A stretch of 64,000 bases of DNA from Marisediminitalea aggregata (GTDB taxonomy: Bacteria; Pseudomonadota; Gammaproteobacteria; Enterobacterales; Alteromonadaceae): assembly GCF_900129565.1 (NCBI RefSeq), contig NZ_FQWD01000004.1, positions 248,001 to 312,000 on the forward strand, read 5' to 3'. The notes beneath the pieces are model-generated. The model was not told the DNA's origin. It saw only the letters and a list, made by a program, of their open reading frames with translations, and ran no database searches. Position numbers and translations under genes: made by a program. How positions within the stretch are numbered: position 1 is the first letter of the stretch; the number at the start of each line of letters is the position of its first letter. Below are positions 51,996-62,328 of the stretch, one piece after another.

Positions 51996-52694
51996 ATGAG
52001 TTCGTTAATGCAAACAATAGCAGATCGCCTGACAAACGCACGCCAAGAAATTGAACACGCCATTGCTAATGCACATCGTCCTGCTCATTGTGTCCAATTA
52101 CTGGCAGTAAGCAAGACCAAACCCGTATCAGATATCACTGCAGCGTATGAAGCCGGACAACGGCAATTCGGTGAAAACTATATTCAGGAAGGTGTCAGCA
52201 AAATTGAGCAATTAAAAACGCTGACAGACATTGAATGGCACATGATTGGCCCCATACAATCTAATAAGACTAAATTGGTGGCCGAGCATTTTGACTGGGT
52301 ACAATCGGTAGACCGGCTCAAAATTGCCAAACGGCTTAACGAGCAGCGCCCGGCAGATATGCCGCCGCTGAACGTTTGCATTCAGTTAAATCTGGAACAA
52401 GAGGCCACTAAGTCCGGTATTTTACCGGCCGAATTACCCGACATCGTCGAAGCCATTAGTGGCATGCCAAATTTGCGCTTGCGTGGCCTTATGGCCATAC
52501 CGGCTGCCAACGTCAGTGAATCACAACAACGTGACACACTGAGTCAGTTACATGCCTTGTATGCGCAATTGCAAGCCACTACAGAGGGTATCGATACCTT
52601 GTCGGTAGGGATGAGCAACGACATGGCGCTGGCGATCGCGCATGGTTCAACCATGGTCAGAATCGGCACCGCTATTTTTGGCTCGCGCAGCTAG
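51996..52694 (+). CDS. yggS: PLP homeostasis protein YggS (PLPBP)
   Basis: Pyridoxal-phosphate-binding protein of the alanine-racemase-like barrel fold, 232 aa, involved in vitamin B6 and amino-acid balance rather than catalysis. The PLP lysine is in LLAVSKTKP near residue 36; FGENYIQEG, HMIGPIQSNK and the C-terminal SVGMSNDMALAIAHGSTMVRIG follow as in all members. Start ATG 51996 or ATG 52008. It heads the yggS-proC-yggT operon. Confidence 0.95.
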   Translation: MSSLMQTIADRLTNARQEIEHAIANAHRPAHCVQLLAVSKTKPVSDITAAYEAGQRQFGENYIQEGVSKIEQLKTLTDIEWHMIGPIQSNKTKLVAEHFDWVQSVDRLKIAKRLNEQRPADMPPLNVCIQLNLEQEATKSGILPAELPDIVEAISGMPNLRLRGLMAIPAANVSESQQRDTLSQLHALYAQLQATTEGIDTLSVGMSNDMALAIAHGSTMVRIGTAIFGSRS

Positions 52695-52740
52695 TCGGCC
52701 GCATCCATAATTTAACTTCAACAGAATTGTCAGGAGACGC

Positions 52741-53562
52741 ATGCAACATCGTAAACTCGCCTTCATTGGTGCAGGCAACATGACTCGCAGTATCATTGCA
52801 GGACTGGTCGCTTCAGGCTACCCAGCCGATCACATTATGGCCAGCAACCGTTCGCGCCCGAAGCTCGACGCGCTGGCTGCCGATTACGGCATCAAGGTCA
52901 CTCAATCGAACGGTGAAGCCTGTGAATTCGCCGACGCCATTGTGCTGTCAGTAAAGCCACAAATGATGGAAGACGTATGTGCCGCGTTGCAACAGGATAC
53001 CGATTTATCCGGCAAGCTTTATATCTCGATTGCGGCCGGCTTGCCGGTTGAGCGCCTGCAACAAATGCTTGGCGCTGAATACCCGGTTGTACGCGTCATG
53101 CCTAATACGCCGAGTTTGTTGGGACAGGGCATGTCTGGCCTGTACGCAGACTCGTCGGTAAATGAAGACGACAGAAACTACGTCGACGGCGTGATGTCTG
53201 CAGTTGGCAAAACGCTTTGGGTGACGGAAGAAGACGGCATTAACGGTGTCATCGCAGCAGCGGGCAGTAGCCCGGCGTATTTCTTCTTGTTCCTGCAAGC
53301 CATGCAGGAAGAGAGTATGCGTATGGGCTTTAGCGAAGACGACGCCAGACTACTCGTGCAGCAAGCCATGCTGGGTGCAGCTCAGATGGTATGCGAAAAT
53401 CCGGATTTGATGCTAAGTGAATTACGTGCACAGGTCACGTCTAAAGGCGGCACCACGGCTGCCGCTATTCAGTCATTCATCGACAGCGATATTTCCGGTA
53501 TTGTGTCAAAAGCAATGCAATCGGCGGTAGCCCGTGCCGACGAAATGGCCAAATCTCTTTAA
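52741..53562 (+). CDS. proC: Pyrroline-5-carboxylate reductase
   Basis: Last enzyme of proline synthesis, NAD(P)H-dependent, 273 aa. Rossmann loop FIGAGNMTRSIIAGL at the N-terminus, LSVKPQMM near residue 65, VRVMPNTPSLLGQGMSGL near 117 and the C-terminal signature LRAQVTSKGGTTAAAIQSF near 225. An AGGAGA precedes the ATG. Second gene of the yggS operon. Confidence 0.96.
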   Translation: MQHRKLAFIGAGNMTRSIIAGLVASGYPADHIMASNRSRPKLDALAADYGIKVTQSNGEACEFADAIVLSVKPQMMEDVCAALQQDTDLSGKLYISIAAGLPVERLQQMLGAEYPVVRVMPNTPSLLGQGMSGLYADSSVNEDDRNYVDGVMSAVGKTLWVTEEDGINGVIAAAGSSPAYFFLFLQAMQEESMRMGFSEDDARLLVQQAMLGAAQMVCENPDLMLSELRAQVTSKGGTTAAAIQSFIDSDISGIVSKAMQSAVARADEMAKSL

Positions 53563-53578
53563 TTGACAGGAACGCAAC

Positions 53579-54118
53579 ATGAACGCAACGGTGTTTTTGA
53601 TCAGCACTATTTTTAATTTGTACCTGATGGTGGTGTTACTGCGATTTTGGTTGCAGCTCAGCAAAGCTGACTTCTACAACCCAATGAGTCAATTCGTGGT
53701 AAAAGCCACACACCCTATCATTGGCCCCATGCGAAGAGTTATACCGTCTATTGGTGCAATAGATGTTGCCACCCTGGTGTTAGCATTGATTGTTGCAATG
53801 GGTAAGTACCTGGCACTGAGTTTACTGCTGGGCGGCAACATCAATCCCATTGGCATGATCATTATCGGCGCGCTGTCAGTACTAAAAGAATTCCTGACAC
53901 TGGTATTCTGGGTACTCATTTTGCGAGCAATACTGAGTTGGGTGTCACAAGGTAGTAGCCCGGTAGAGTATGTATTACAACAGTTAACCGAGCCATTCCT
54001 GGCCCCAATCCGACGCATCCTGCCCCCAATGGGCGGCCTGGATCTATCGGTGTTAGTGGCAATTATTGGCCTCAAGTTCATCGAACTGTTGCTGGCCGAC
54101 TTCTTACCCTATTACTAG
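53579..54118 (+). CDS. yggT: YggT family membrane protein
   Basis: Integral membrane protein of 179 aa with two YggT repeats, each a pair of helices. Repeat 1 covers residues 1-85 (LYLMVVLLRFWLQLSKADFYNPMSQFVVKAT, shown in part as FWLQLSKADFYNP) and repeat 2 residues 95-179 (LILRAILSWVSQGSSP, FLAPIRRILPPMGGLDLS). The family is linked to osmotic/ion homeostasis and, in chloroplasts, cytochrome assembly; its bacterial role is uncertain. It lies 16 bp after proC. Confidence 0.92.
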   Translation: MNATVFLISTIFNLYLMVVLLRFWLQLSKADFYNPMSQFVVKATHPIIGPMRRVIPSIGAIDVATLVLALIVAMGKYLALSLLLGGNINPIGMIIIGALSVLKEFLTLVFWVLILRAILSWVSQGSSPVEYVLQQLTEPFLAPIRRILPPMGGLDLSVLVAIIGLKFIELLLADFLPYY

Positions 54119-54129
54119 AGAGGTCATTC

Positions 54130-54570
54130 ATGCTAAGTCGAATGGGTCGTCACATCGGATTATGGATTTGCCTGGCCACCGCACTGGTGTCTTTTGGCTC
54201 GGCCGCCGAGCAGAAAATGCAGCTAGGCGAATGGGATGTGCATTACATTGTGGTTAACTCTACATTCTTCAGCCCTGAAATCGCGCGGGAATACGGTATT
54301 GTGCGCAGTAAGTACAATGCATTAGTGAATATTTCAGTACTCGAAACCGACACCCAGAAAGCGCAGATTGTTGGCATGGAAGGGAGCGCAACCAATTTAT
54401 TGGGCACGGAAAAAGCCCTTACCTTTAAACGCGTTCAGGAAGGTGAAGCCATCTATTATCTGGCGGTATTGCCCTTTCGCGATCAGGAAACATACCGGTT
54501 TGCGATTCGCATCCAACGCGGAAATGACAGTCAGACACTGAAGTTTCAGCAAAAAATGTACGTCGATTAA
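54130..54570 (+). CDS. Exported DUF4426 protein
   Basis: A 146-aa protein with an N-terminal signal (LWICLATALVSFGSAA). The mature domain begins EQKMQLGEWDVHYIVVNSTF and contains IAREYGIVRSKYNALVNISV and YYLAVLPFRDQETYRFAIRI, the pattern of DUF4426, a beta-rich periplasmic domain that commonly follows yggT in Vibrio and Alteromonas. Function unknown. It overlaps the convergent acetyltransferase remnant by 4 bp. Confidence 0.88.
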   Translation: MLSRMGRHIGLWICLATALVSFGSAAEQKMQLGEWDVHYIVVNSTFFSPEIAREYGIVRSKYNALVNISVLETDTQKAQIVGMEGSATNLLGTEKALTFKRVQEGEAIYYLAVLPFRDQETYRFAIRIQRGNDSQTLKFQQKMYVD

Positions 54571-55059
54571 ATCAACGATGCCAAACGTAAATAGGGGTGC
54601 CGATACTGAACAAAATCGCACCCATTTATTGTGACTGCCCGCGGCTCAGAAAATCCCAGACGACTCAACAACCGGCTTTTCGGCCTGCTAACCGGTAACA
54701 CAATCAGCATACTCCCATCACCCAATTCCTTCAGAGCATGTGCAAGCACTCGTCTAATCAACGATAATCCTGCGCCCATGGCTTGTCTGTGTACAACCAA
54801 GACAAACTCACGTTCGCTATCAAGTGCCCGGCCCCCCACCCCAGCCAATAAACGCATTGTCCCGTTCGATTCGCCAGGTGCCATATCCGTGTTGTTGCCA
54901 GTGTAATAGCGACTGCGCAATCCACTGCTGAACAAATTCTACTGAAAACGAGCCCGCCGCTGTGGCAAGCGGTAAGTGCCGACGAATAGACGCATCATTG
55001 AGCAAACGATAGACATCATCTGTGTCCTGGGCTGAAAATTTACGAAAGGTCAGGTTCAT
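54567..55059 (-). pseudogene. GNAT-family acetyltransferase gene interrupted by a frameshift
   Basis: From ATG 55059 (GGAG upstream) the frame reads MNLTFRKFSAQDTDDVYRLL, a RimJ/RimL-like acetyltransferase N-terminus, and continues to FIGWGGGPGT, ending at 54820. The second half lies in the next frame: ALDSEREFVLVVHRQAMGAG (acetyl-CoA loop region), HALKELGDGSMLIVLPVSRP, LLSRLGFSEPR, ending at 54567. Dropping one G from the six-G run (54837-54832, minus strand), which follows a four-G run at 54842-54839, restores one 163-aa protein of normal GNAT length. It may be a real mutation, slippage-type phase variation or a sequencing indel. Confidence 0.82.
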
Positions 55060-55188
55060 TGGTGCTCCATTGGCAATAACCCAATAGACCGGAGTAGTAG
55101 TGCATTCATTCCCAAGTAGCATACTTTTTCGGGTCGTACGTGACTATAGTATTTACAAGCCATTAACACGCCAGCACGGAAGCACACT

Positions 55189-55662
55189 ATGAAAAAAACA
55201 CTGATTGTGGTTTGTACTCTTTTCACCTTTGGGGCAACGGCAGGCACAGAGGACTCCGGCAACGAACTCAGCTATGAACACTTTGTTCACAGCGATAAAC
55301 CCATCAAGTGTTTGTATGGCTATGCGGCCGAAAAAGTAGGTGATCACGATGCTGCCATTGCCATATTTGAAGACTGTATCGCACGATGGGAAAGTGTGTA
55401 TGCCATGATCTGGCTGGCGCAAATTTACGATACCGGTATCGGCGTCCCGCAGAACCTGGAAAAAGCAGCCGCCTTGCTTAAACGCGGCGCGCATACCCAA
55501 GATGAGGCCGGCTATTCTTCTCTTGCTAAGTATCACTACGGCATTCTTTTGCTCGAAGGTCGTGGCGTTCCTGTCAATAAACAAGCCGGCATTGAGTGGC
55601 TACAACGCGCTGCTGACGAGGGTGTCGACGAAGCAAAAGACTACTTACAATCTATGCCTTAA
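55189..55662 (+). CDS. Exported Sel1-like repeat protein
   Basis: A 157-aa protein with signal peptide MKKTLIVVCTLFTFGATAG. Three to four Sel1/TPR-type helical repeats follow: KCLYGYAAEKVGDHDAAIAI, MIWLAQIYDTGIGVPQNLEK, AKYHYGILLLEGRGVPVNKQ and GIEWLQRAADEGVDEAKDYL. Such proteins act as scaffolds for protein contacts in the periplasm; no partner is apparent. A weak hairpin with AAACCGC and GCGGGTTT lies just after it. Confidence 0.82.
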   Translation: MKKTLIVVCTLFTFGATAGTEDSGNELSYEHFVHSDKPIKCLYGYAAEKVGDHDAAIAIFEDCIARWESVYAMIWLAQIYDTGIGVPQNLEKAAALLKRGAHTQDEAGYSSLAKYHYGILLLEGRGVPVNKQAGIEWLQRAADEGVDEAKDYLQSMP

Positions 55663-55776
55663 ACCTCAAACGCTATAAACCGCATTATTTTCGCTATAAA
55701 GCGGGTTTGTCGTTCGCGCTAATTTTTCTATACTGCCTGACGTTAAATACAAATAATAACGAGGGTGGAATCCACT

Positions 55777-58065
55777 TTGAAAACGCTAACGACAACATTT
55801 TTGCTCGGTCTGACTGCCAGTCTGACGCTCACCGCGTGTAGTCAGACTACGCCAGCAGACACGGCCCCCGCCTCCCCAACCCTGTCACTGGAACGTATTT
55901 ATCAGGACAGAGAATTCAAAAGCGAGCGCGCGCCTTACTTCAGATGGCTCGATGACGGAACGGGCTACACCGTTCTGGAAGCACGAGATAAAGATAATAC
56001 TGACACTGAGAACGGTGTTACCGGCAATGACATCGTATTTTATCAGCCCAATGGTGAAGGTAGAAAAGTACTGGTAACCGTAGAACAGTTAACGCCCGCT
56101 GGTAACCAGGAAGCGCTAAGTATTGAAGACTATAAATGGTCTGCTGACGGTAACTGGGCACTGATTTTCACCAACGGACAAAAAGTCTGGCGCCACCGTA
56201 CCCGGGGCGATTACTGGGTGTTAAACCTAAAAACGAACAAACTGTACCAACTGGGTGGTGAACAGCCGCCTGCCACCAGTCTGATGTTCGCTAAATTCAG
56301 TCCCGACAGCCAGAAAGTAGCGTATGTCAGAGACAACAATATATATGTGGAAACGCTCGGTAATCCAGCGGTAACCGCGTTAACCACTGACGGTAGCGAT
56401 ACCATCATTAACGGCAACTTCGATTGGGTATACGAAGAAGAATTCAGCATTACTGACGGTTTCCGCTGGAGCCCGGACAGCCAGAACATTGCCTACTGGC
56501 AGTTGGACGCGTCTGGGGTGAAATACTTCACCATGATCAACAACACCGATTCACTGTACCCTACGCTCACACAATTCCCTTACCCAAAAGCCGGTGAGCA
56601 GAACTCGGCGGTAAAAGTGGGCGTTGTCACGTTAGCGACCCAACAAACCCAATGGGCTGAACTCCCCGGTGATAACCGCGATCGCTACGTGCCGCGCATT
56701 AGCTGGGCAGGCACTAGTGAAGCACTGCTGATTCAGGATGTAAACCGCCCGCAAAACACCAACACTCTGCGTTTATTTAACTGGAAAACGAATACGCTGA
56801 AGACCATTTACACCGACAAAGACGATGCCTTTTTAGAATGGTATTACGCTGCGGAGTGGGAAGAAGATGGCAGCCACTTTGTATGGCACAGCGAACGGGA
56901 TGGCTGGCGTCACCTTTACCGTATTTCCCGCGACGGCAGCGACATTGTTGATCTCACACCGGGAGACTACGATATTGTCGATTTGATCACGCTGAACGAA
57001 GCCACTAACAGTTTTTACTTTACCGCAGCACCTGAGCATCCTGAGCAGCGCTTCCTGTTCAAAGGGTCATTGGATGGCAGTCAGCCTGTAGAGCGTGTGA
57101 CACCCGCCTCATTTGCAGGGAACAATAGCTATTACATGTCAAAAGATGCCAGCTATGCCATGCATACACACAGCCGGTTTAATCAGCCGCCGGCCAGCCA
57201 AATCATCAGGACCGAGGGCCATGCAACAATTACCCAGCTCACCACTAACGATGCGTTAAACGCGCAACTGGCCAACGAAGTATTGCCTTCGCACGAATTC
57301 TTCTCAGTTGAAGCCCGCGATGGCGTAGAGCTTGATGGCTGGATCATGTTCCCTGCTGATATGGACCCCAACAAAAAATATCCGATCATCTTTTATGTTT
57401 ACGGCGAGCCATGGGGCTCAACGGTACAGGACAGATGGGGCGGAAACAGTTATTTGTGGAACAGCATGATGACCCAAAAAGGCTTTATCATGGCGTCGGT
57501 AGATAACCGCGGTACTCGCGCTCCCAAAGGCCGTGACTGGCGTAAATCCATCTACAAAAAAATTGGGAGTGTAACCGTTCGCGACCAGGCCGATGCACTG
57601 GACGCAATGGCAGCACGCTGGTCGCAAATCGACACCAGCCGCGTCGGTGTGTGGGGACATTCAGGTGGCGGTAGCTCCACGTTGAATCTGTTGTTCAGAC
57701 ACGGTGATAAGTTCCACGTTGGCGTTGCCCAGGCACCGGTTGCTGACATTCGTTACTACGATACCATTTATCAGGAACGCTACTCCGGCAACCCGAATAC
57801 CGATCCGGACAGCTATACGCAAACCTCGCCTGTCACCTTCGCCAAAGACTTGCAGGGCAACCTGTTACTGGTACACGGCACGGGCGACGACAACGTTCAC
57901 TATCAGGGAACTGAAGCCCTGATCAACGAGTTAGTTGAGCACAACAAACAATTCGAATTTATGTCTTATCCGAATAGAAGCCACAGCATTCGCGAAGGCA
58001 AAGGCACCACCTTGCATTTGCAAACCATGAAAACGAATTACTTTATGGAACACCTTAAGCCATAA
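55777..58065 (+). CDS. Dipeptidyl peptidase IV-like S9 peptidase, lipoprotein
   Basis: A 762-aa serine peptidase. The start is ambiguous: TTG 55777 (GAGGGTGG eight bases upstream, then KTLTTTFLLGLTA) is preferred over GTG 55765, which overlaps the ribosome site. The lipobox LTAC places the lipid cysteine near residue 21. An eight-bladed DPP IV N-terminal propeller covers about 40-490, including the YEEEF motif (DWVYEEEFS) that holds the substrate N-terminus. The hydrolase domain has GHSGGGSS with the nucleophile, the acid in GTGDDNVHY and histidine in NRSHSI. Expected to release X-Pro dipeptides in the periplasm. Confidence 0.9.
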   Translation: MKTLTTTFLLGLTASLTLTACSQTTPADTAPASPTLSLERIYQDREFKSERAPYFRWLDDGTGYTVLEARDKDNTDTENGVTGNDIVFYQPNGEGRKVLVTVEQLTPAGNQEALSIEDYKWSADGNWALIFTNGQKVWRHRTRGDYWVLNLKTNKLYQLGGEQPPATSLMFAKFSPDSQKVAYVRDNNIYVETLGNPAVTALTTDGSDTIINGNFDWVYEEEFSITDGFRWSPDSQNIAYWQLDASGVKYFTMINNTDSLYPTLTQFPYPKAGEQNSAVKVGVVTLATQQTQWAELPGDNRDRYVPRISWAGTSEALLIQDVNRPQNTNTLRLFNWKTNTLKTIYTDKDDAFLEWYYAAEWEEDGSHFVWHSERDGWRHLYRISRDGSDIVDLTPGDYDIVDLITLNEATNSFYFTAAPEHPEQRFLFKGSLDGSQPVERVTPASFAGNNSYYMSKDASYAMHTHSRFNQPPASQIIRTEGHATITQLTTNDALNAQLANEVLPSHEFFSVEARDGVELDGWIMFPADMDPNKKYPIIFYVYGEPWGSTVQDRWGGNSYLWNSMMTQKGFIMASVDNRGTRAPKGRDWRKSIYKKIGSVTVRDQADALDAMAARWSQIDTSRVGVWGHSGGGSSTLNLLFRHGDKFHVGVAQAPVADIRYYDTIYQERYSGNPNTDPDSYTQTSPVTFAKDLQGNLLLVHGTGDDNVHYQGTEALINELVEHNKQFEFMSYPNRSHSIREGKGTTLHLQTMKTNYFMEHLKP

Positions 58066-58087
58066 ACCGGCTCCGAAACCCAAAAAC

Positions 58088-58118
58088 AAAACAGGCCGCT
58101 TATAGCGGCCTGTTTTTT
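58088..58118. terminator. Bidirectional Rho-independent terminator
   Basis: AAAACAGGCCGCT / AGCGGCCTGTTTT with a 3-4-base loop, seven T residues on the plus strand, in the 70-bp gap between the convergent DPP IV-like gene and yaaA. Confidence 0.92.
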
Positions 58119-58135
58119 TACCTGGGCTTATTGTT

Positions 58136-58912
58136 CTACGCTTGCTCTTCACGCAGGAAGACCAACTCGGTTTCCGTGCTCTGTTCTTCACTGAAATAAT
58201 AACCGGCAGTGTCGAATGCCTTTAAGCCTGCAACGTCTTCCACTTTGTTCTGCAGAATGTAACGAGCCATCAGACCACGTGCTTTCTTAGCAAAAAAGCT
58301 GATAATTTTGTACTGGCCGTTTTTCTTGTCTTTAAATACCGGGGTAATAATCATGCCGTCCACTTGCTTGGGCTTAACCGATTTAAAATATTCGTTGGAA
58401 GCAAGGTTCACCAACACGTTGTCACCTTGCGCAGCCAGTGCTTTATTTATTTCGGTAGTGACTGTGTCACCCCAGTACTCATACAAATTTTTACCGCGGG
58501 AATTAGCCAGCTTGGTGCCCATTTCCAGACGATAGGCCTGCATCAGATCCAATGGACGCAATACACCATAAAGGCCTGACAAAATGCGTAAATGTTGTTG
58601 CGCATAGGCGATATCATCTTCTGACAGAGATTGTGCATCCAGCCCCGTATACACATCACCATTAAAGGCAAACAGCGCCTGACGGGCGTTGTCGGGGGTG
58701 AAAGGTGTACTGAATTCAGCAAAACGGTTGGCATTCAGGGTCGCCAGTTTGTCGCTGATTTTCATCAGTGACGACAAATCGGCCGGCGTCAGCGCCTTAC
58801 ACTCTTGCGCCAGCGTGTCCGCATCACCCAGCAACGACGGCTGGGTATACTCAGATACCGGTACCTGAGTGTCAAAATCGAGATTTTTCGCAGGGGATAC
58901 TACAACTAACAT
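58136..58912 (-). CDS. yaaA: Peroxide stress protein YaaA
   Basis: YaaA/UPF0246 protein of 258 aa; in E. coli it limits free iron during peroxide stress. N-terminal [44 protein letters not shown] (shown as [12 protein letters not shown]) near residue 105, [13 protein letters not shown] near 160 and [14 protein letters not shown] near 205 are diagnostic. No OxyR site was recognised in the 288 bp between it and the divergent tal gene. Confidence 0.94.
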   Translation of the reverse strand: MLVVVSPAKNLDFDTQVPVSEYTQPSLLGDADTLAQECKALTPADLSSLMKISDKLATLNANRFAEFSTPFTPDNARQALFAFNGDVYTGLDAQSLSEDDIAYAQQHLRILSGLYGVLRPLDLMQAYRLEMGTKLANSRGKNLYEYWGDTVTTEINKALAAQGDNVLVNLASNEYFKSVKPKQVDGMIITPVFKDKKNGQYKIISFFAKKARGLMARYILQNKVEDVAGLKAFDTAGYYFSEEQSTETELVFLREEQA

Positions 58913-59200
58913 GATAACTCCTTAGATTTGCTGCAAAGTATATCACTGTTGTGGCGATTTTTGGGGCGGTAAAACCGATTGAACGGTTCAACTTTTCCGG
59001 TTAACGAAAACCGTACGGCGATTGTTAAAAATTGACATATCTGACCGCCGCCAAAGAGGTTAAACAATCCCTCAGATTGTTATACACTAATCGGCAAACA
59101 CACCATTATAAGTCAACGATGACGCCCTACAGTAGGCTATTACAGGCGTTAGCACTGTAAAGTTGATTACTGCATTATCACATTCAGGATTAAGAACATC

Positions 59201-60163
59201 ATGAGCAATCAGTTAGCATCACTTCGTAAAATTACTACCGTTGTTGCCGACACGGGCGACATTGAAGCCATTAAAAAATACCAGCCAGTCGACGCAACGA
59301 CTAACCCGTCACTACTGCTTAAAGCTGCAGGTATGCCGCAGTACGCCAGTCTGATTGATGACGCAGTGGCATGGGCCGCAGAACAGTCAAGCGATCCGGC
59401 ACAGCAACTAACCGACGCAGCAGACAAGCTGGCCGTGTCGATTGGTAAAGAAATCTCTGCCACTATCCCGGGCCGCATCTCTACTGAAGTCGACGCGCGT
59501 TTGTCCTTCGACACCGAAGCCACCATTGCCAAAGCTGAGCGTTTGGTTCAGTTGTACGCTGACGCTGGCATCGACAAGTCGCGCATCCTTATCAAGATCG
59601 CGTCGACCTGGGAAGGGATCAAAGCTGCAGAAGTACTGGAAAAGCAAGGCGTGAACTGTAACCTGACACTGCTATTCAGCTTTGCCCAGGCCCGTGCCTG
59701 CGCCGAAGCCGGCGTGTTCCTGATTTCACCGTTTGTTGGCCGTATTCTTGACTGGTACAAGAAGAGCACTGGCAAAGACAGCTACGAAGCCAGCGAAGAT
59801 CCAGGCGTGGTCTCAGTAACCAATATCTATAACTTCTACAAAGCCAACGGCTATAACACCATTGTCATGGGCGCGAGCTTCCGTAACACCGGTGAAATTC
59901 TGGAACTGGCAGGCTGTGACCGTCTGACAATCAGCCCTAACCTGCTGGAAGAACTGGCAAACACCGACGGAGAAGTAGAAGCCAAACTGGTAGATAATGG
60001 TGCCACTGAAGCGCCAGGCGAACGTCTGGATGAGTCAGGTTTCCGCTGGGAAATGAACGAAGATGCCATGGCAACAGAAAAGCTGGCAGAAGGTATTCGC
60101 AACTTTGCCGCTGATCAGGACAAGCTGGAAACAATGTTGAAAGACAAGCTTGCTAATTTGTAA
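59201..60163 (+). CDS. tal: Transaldolase
   Basis: Pentose-phosphate enzyme that moves a dihydroxyacetone unit between sedoheptulose-7-P and glyceraldehyde-3-P, 320 aa, TalB type. [13 protein letters not shown] near residue 30, the Schiff-base lysine in [14 protein letters not shown] near 131, [19 protein letters not shown] near 155 and [13 protein letters not shown] near 175 are present. Followed after 48 bp by pgi on the same strand. Its 288-bp upstream gap contains TTGACA at 59032 and a TATACA at 59081, not at promoter spacing to each other. Confidence 0.96.
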   Translation: MSNQLASLRKITTVVADTGDIEAIKKYQPVDATTNPSLLLKAAGMPQYASLIDDAVAWAAEQSSDPAQQLTDAADKLAVSIGKEISATIPGRISTEVDARLSFDTEATIAKAERLVQLYADAGIDKSRILIKIASTWEGIKAAEVLEKQGVNCNLTLLFSFAQARACAEAGVFLISPFVGRILDWYKKSTGKDSYEASEDPGVVSVTNIYNFYKANGYNTIVMGASFRNTGEILELAGCDRLTISPNLLEELANTDGEVEAKLVDNGATEAPGERLDESGFRWEMNEDAMATEKLAEGIRNFAADQDKLETMLKDKLANL

Positions 60164-60211
60164 TACAATATTAACATTGTTTCACACTTTATCGATTCAA
60201 AGGAACAGAGT

Positions 60212-61861
60212 ATGACAACCCTTACTCAATCAGCCCCATGGCAAACACTATCGAGCCTGGCTGAGTCAGTAAAAAGCGCGCACATGCGTGACTGGTTTGC
60301 CGACGATGCACAACGTGCAGAACGTCTGCAGGCCAGCGCTTGTGGCATCTTTCTAGACTATTCGAAAAACCGTGTTACCGATGACGTACTGACTGCGTTA
60401 TTTGATTTGGCTGACGCACAAGGCGTCGACGCGCAGAAAGCCGCCATGTTTAACGGTGAGATCATCAATACCACTGAAGGTCGCGCCGTACTGCATACCG
60501 CACTGCGTAATTTCTCAGGTAATCCGGTTATGGTTGACGGCAAAGACGTCATGCCAGAAGTCCTGGCTACACTGGATAAAATCCAGGCGTTTACGCACAG
60601 CATTCATTCTGGTGAGCACAAAGGTTACACAGGTAAAGCCATTAAACATATTGTGGCAATCGGTATTGGCGGCTCGTTCCTGGGCCCGAAGATCATGACC
60701 GAAGCACTGAAGCCGTATCGCACTGATGCCGTTAAGGTGCACTTTGTTGCAAACGTGGATGGCTGCCACATTCACGATGTGCTGAGTGAGCGTGACCACG
60801 AAGACACTCTGATTGTCATGTCTTCCAAGTCATTCTCTACTCAGGAAACACTGCAAAACACGCTGACTGCAAAAGCCTGGTTCCTGAAACAAGGCGGTAC
60901 GCAGGAAGACATTGCCAAGCACTTCGTTGCGGTTTCATCCAACGTAAAAGCTGCCACTGAGTTTGGTATTGCCGAAGAAAACATCTTCCCTATGTGGGAC
61001 TGGGTAGGCGGCCGTTATTCATTGTGGTCTGCTATCGGATTACCTATTTCTCTGGCGCTGGGCTTTGATAATTTCAAAGGCCTGCTCGAAGGTGCATATG
61101 CTATGGACGAGCACTTCAAAACCGCGCCCAAAGAGCAGAATCTGCCAGTCTTACTGGCCGTTTTAGGTGTATGGTATCGCAACTTTTTCGATGCCCAGTC
61201 TCAGGTATTGCTGCCTTACTATCACTACCTGCGCGGCTTACCTGCCTATGTGCAGCAGTTGGACATGGAAAGCAACGGTAAGTTGGTAACACAAGCCGGC
61301 GAAGCCATTGACTATGAAACAGGCCCTATTATCTGGGGTAGTGAAGGCACCAATGGTCAGCACAGTTTCCACCAGCTAATCCACCAGGGCCATGGCGTAA
61401 TTCCGGTAGACTTCCTGATGCCATTGAATGTGCCTAACCAGGACGATACCCACCACGCCATGCTGGCATCTAACTGCTTTGGTCAGGCGCAGGCACTGAT
61501 GCAGGGTAAAACCTTTGAAGACTGCTATGCAGACCTCAATGGCAAAGGCCTGGATGATGCCGAACAGACGCGTCTTGCCCAGCACAAAACCATGCCGGGT
61601 AATAAGCCAAGCAACACGATTTTGTTCGAAAAACTGGATCCGTTCACACTTGGCGCGTTGGTTGCAATGTATGAACATAAGGTGTTCGTACAAGGTGTTA
61701 TCTGGCAGCTTAATTCCTTCGACCAATGGGGTGTGGAATTAGGAAAAGTTCTGGGAAATCAAGTGTTAGCAGGTATCCAGGGGGATGCAGACAGCGCAGA
61801 CTTTGATAGCTCTACCCAGCAACTGATCAATCGCTTCAAACAGGCCAATGCACCAAAATAA
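60212..61861 (+). CDS. pgi: Glucose-6-phosphate isomerase
   Basis: Interconverts glucose-6-P and fructose-6-P, 549 aa as in E. coli. [19 protein letters not shown] near residue 150, [12 protein letters not shown] near 205, the signature [20 protein letters not shown] near 265, [15 protein letters not shown] near 382 with the catalytic histidine, and [15 protein letters not shown] near 505 are intact. AAAGGAA precedes the ATG. Together with tal it connects glycolysis and the pentose phosphate route. Confidence 0.97.
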   Translation: MTTLTQSAPWQTLSSLAESVKSAHMRDWFADDAQRAERLQASACGIFLDYSKNRVTDDVLTALFDLADAQGVDAQKAAMFNGEIINTTEGRAVLHTALRNFSGNPVMVDGKDVMPEVLATLDKIQAFTHSIHSGEHKGYTGKAIKHIVAIGIGGSFLGPKIMTEALKPYRTDAVKVHFVANVDGCHIHDVLSERDHEDTLIVMSSKSFSTQETLQNTLTAKAWFLKQGGTQEDIAKHFVAVSSNVKAATEFGIAEENIFPMWDWVGGRYSLWSAIGLPISLALGFDNFKGLLEGAYAMDEHFKTAPKEQNLPVLLAVLGVWYRNFFDAQSQVLLPYYHYLRGLPAYVQQLDMESNGKLVTQAGEAIDYETGPIIWGSEGTNGQHSFHQLIHQGHGVIPVDFLMPLNVPNQDDTHHAMLASNCFGQAQALMQGKTFEDCYADLNGKGLDDAEQTRLAQHKTMPGNKPSNTILFEKLDPFTLGALVAMYEHKVFVQGVIWQLNSFDQWGVELGKVLGNQVLAGIQGDADSADFDSSTQQLINRFKQANAPK

Positions 61862-61899
61862 ACATTACTGGTCCAACTTGTACCAATAATGTGCAATTC

Positions 61900-61935
61900 A
61901 TCCGGTTACCAGCCTTCACTTACGGGTAACCGGAT
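61900..61935 (+). repeat. Stem-loop downstream of pgi
   Basis: ATCCGGTTACC / GGTAACCGGAT, a perfect 11-bp inverted repeat with a 14-nt loop, 38 bp past the pgi stop. There is no U tract, so it may be a 3' stabilising hairpin or Rho-type end rather than an intrinsic terminator. Confidence 0.5.
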
Positions 61936-62093
61936 ACACTGAACACCACGGAATTGTCATCACAGCGTCATAAATTGTTAATTAAAAGTAAACAAAAGTA
62001 TTTTAATTTAGCGATAGCTGTGGTACAAAAATTGTCAGGGGTCAAAAAAGACACACTGACAGTGTAGTTAGCGGTAATAACAAGGAGATCTCC

Positions 62094-62267
62094 GTGGATA
62101 CTTCAGATCTATTTGCAATGCTTGATATAGACAGTTCTACTAAAACCAAAAGTAAAAAACGTAAGTGGAGAGAAATAGAAGCAATTAAAGACAGGTATCA
62201 GCTTGAGAAAGAATTGGCCGATATCGATATGAGTTTCGACCTTGCCTTAGAGGACAGCGCTCGCTAA
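62094..62267 (+). CDS. DUF3545 family small protein
   Basis: A 57-aa protein with GTG start and a strong AAGGAG seven bases upstream. The sequence has a short variable N-terminus (DTSDLFAMLDID), then the conserved DUF3545 block KKRKWREIEAIKDRYQLEKE and LADIDMSFDLALED. It is highly charged and probably coiled-coil. The family is frequent in Alteromonas, Shewanella and Vibrio; function unknown. A terminator follows directly. Confidence 0.85.
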   Translation: MDTSDLFAMLDIDSSTKTKSKKRKWREIEAIKDRYQLEKELADIDMSFDLALEDSAR

Positions 62268-62275
62268 ATACCAGA

Positions 62276-62313
62276 CAGCCACACGGTGAAAACCCTGTGG
62301 CTGTTTTGCTTTT
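62276..62313 (+). terminator. Rho-independent terminator after the DUF3545 gene
   Basis: CAGCCACACGG / CCTGTGGCTG (one bulge) around a TGAAAAC-type loop, followed by TTTTGCTTTT, 8 bp past the stop. Confidence 0.85.
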
Positions 62314-62328
62314 AGTGCTTGGTTAACG

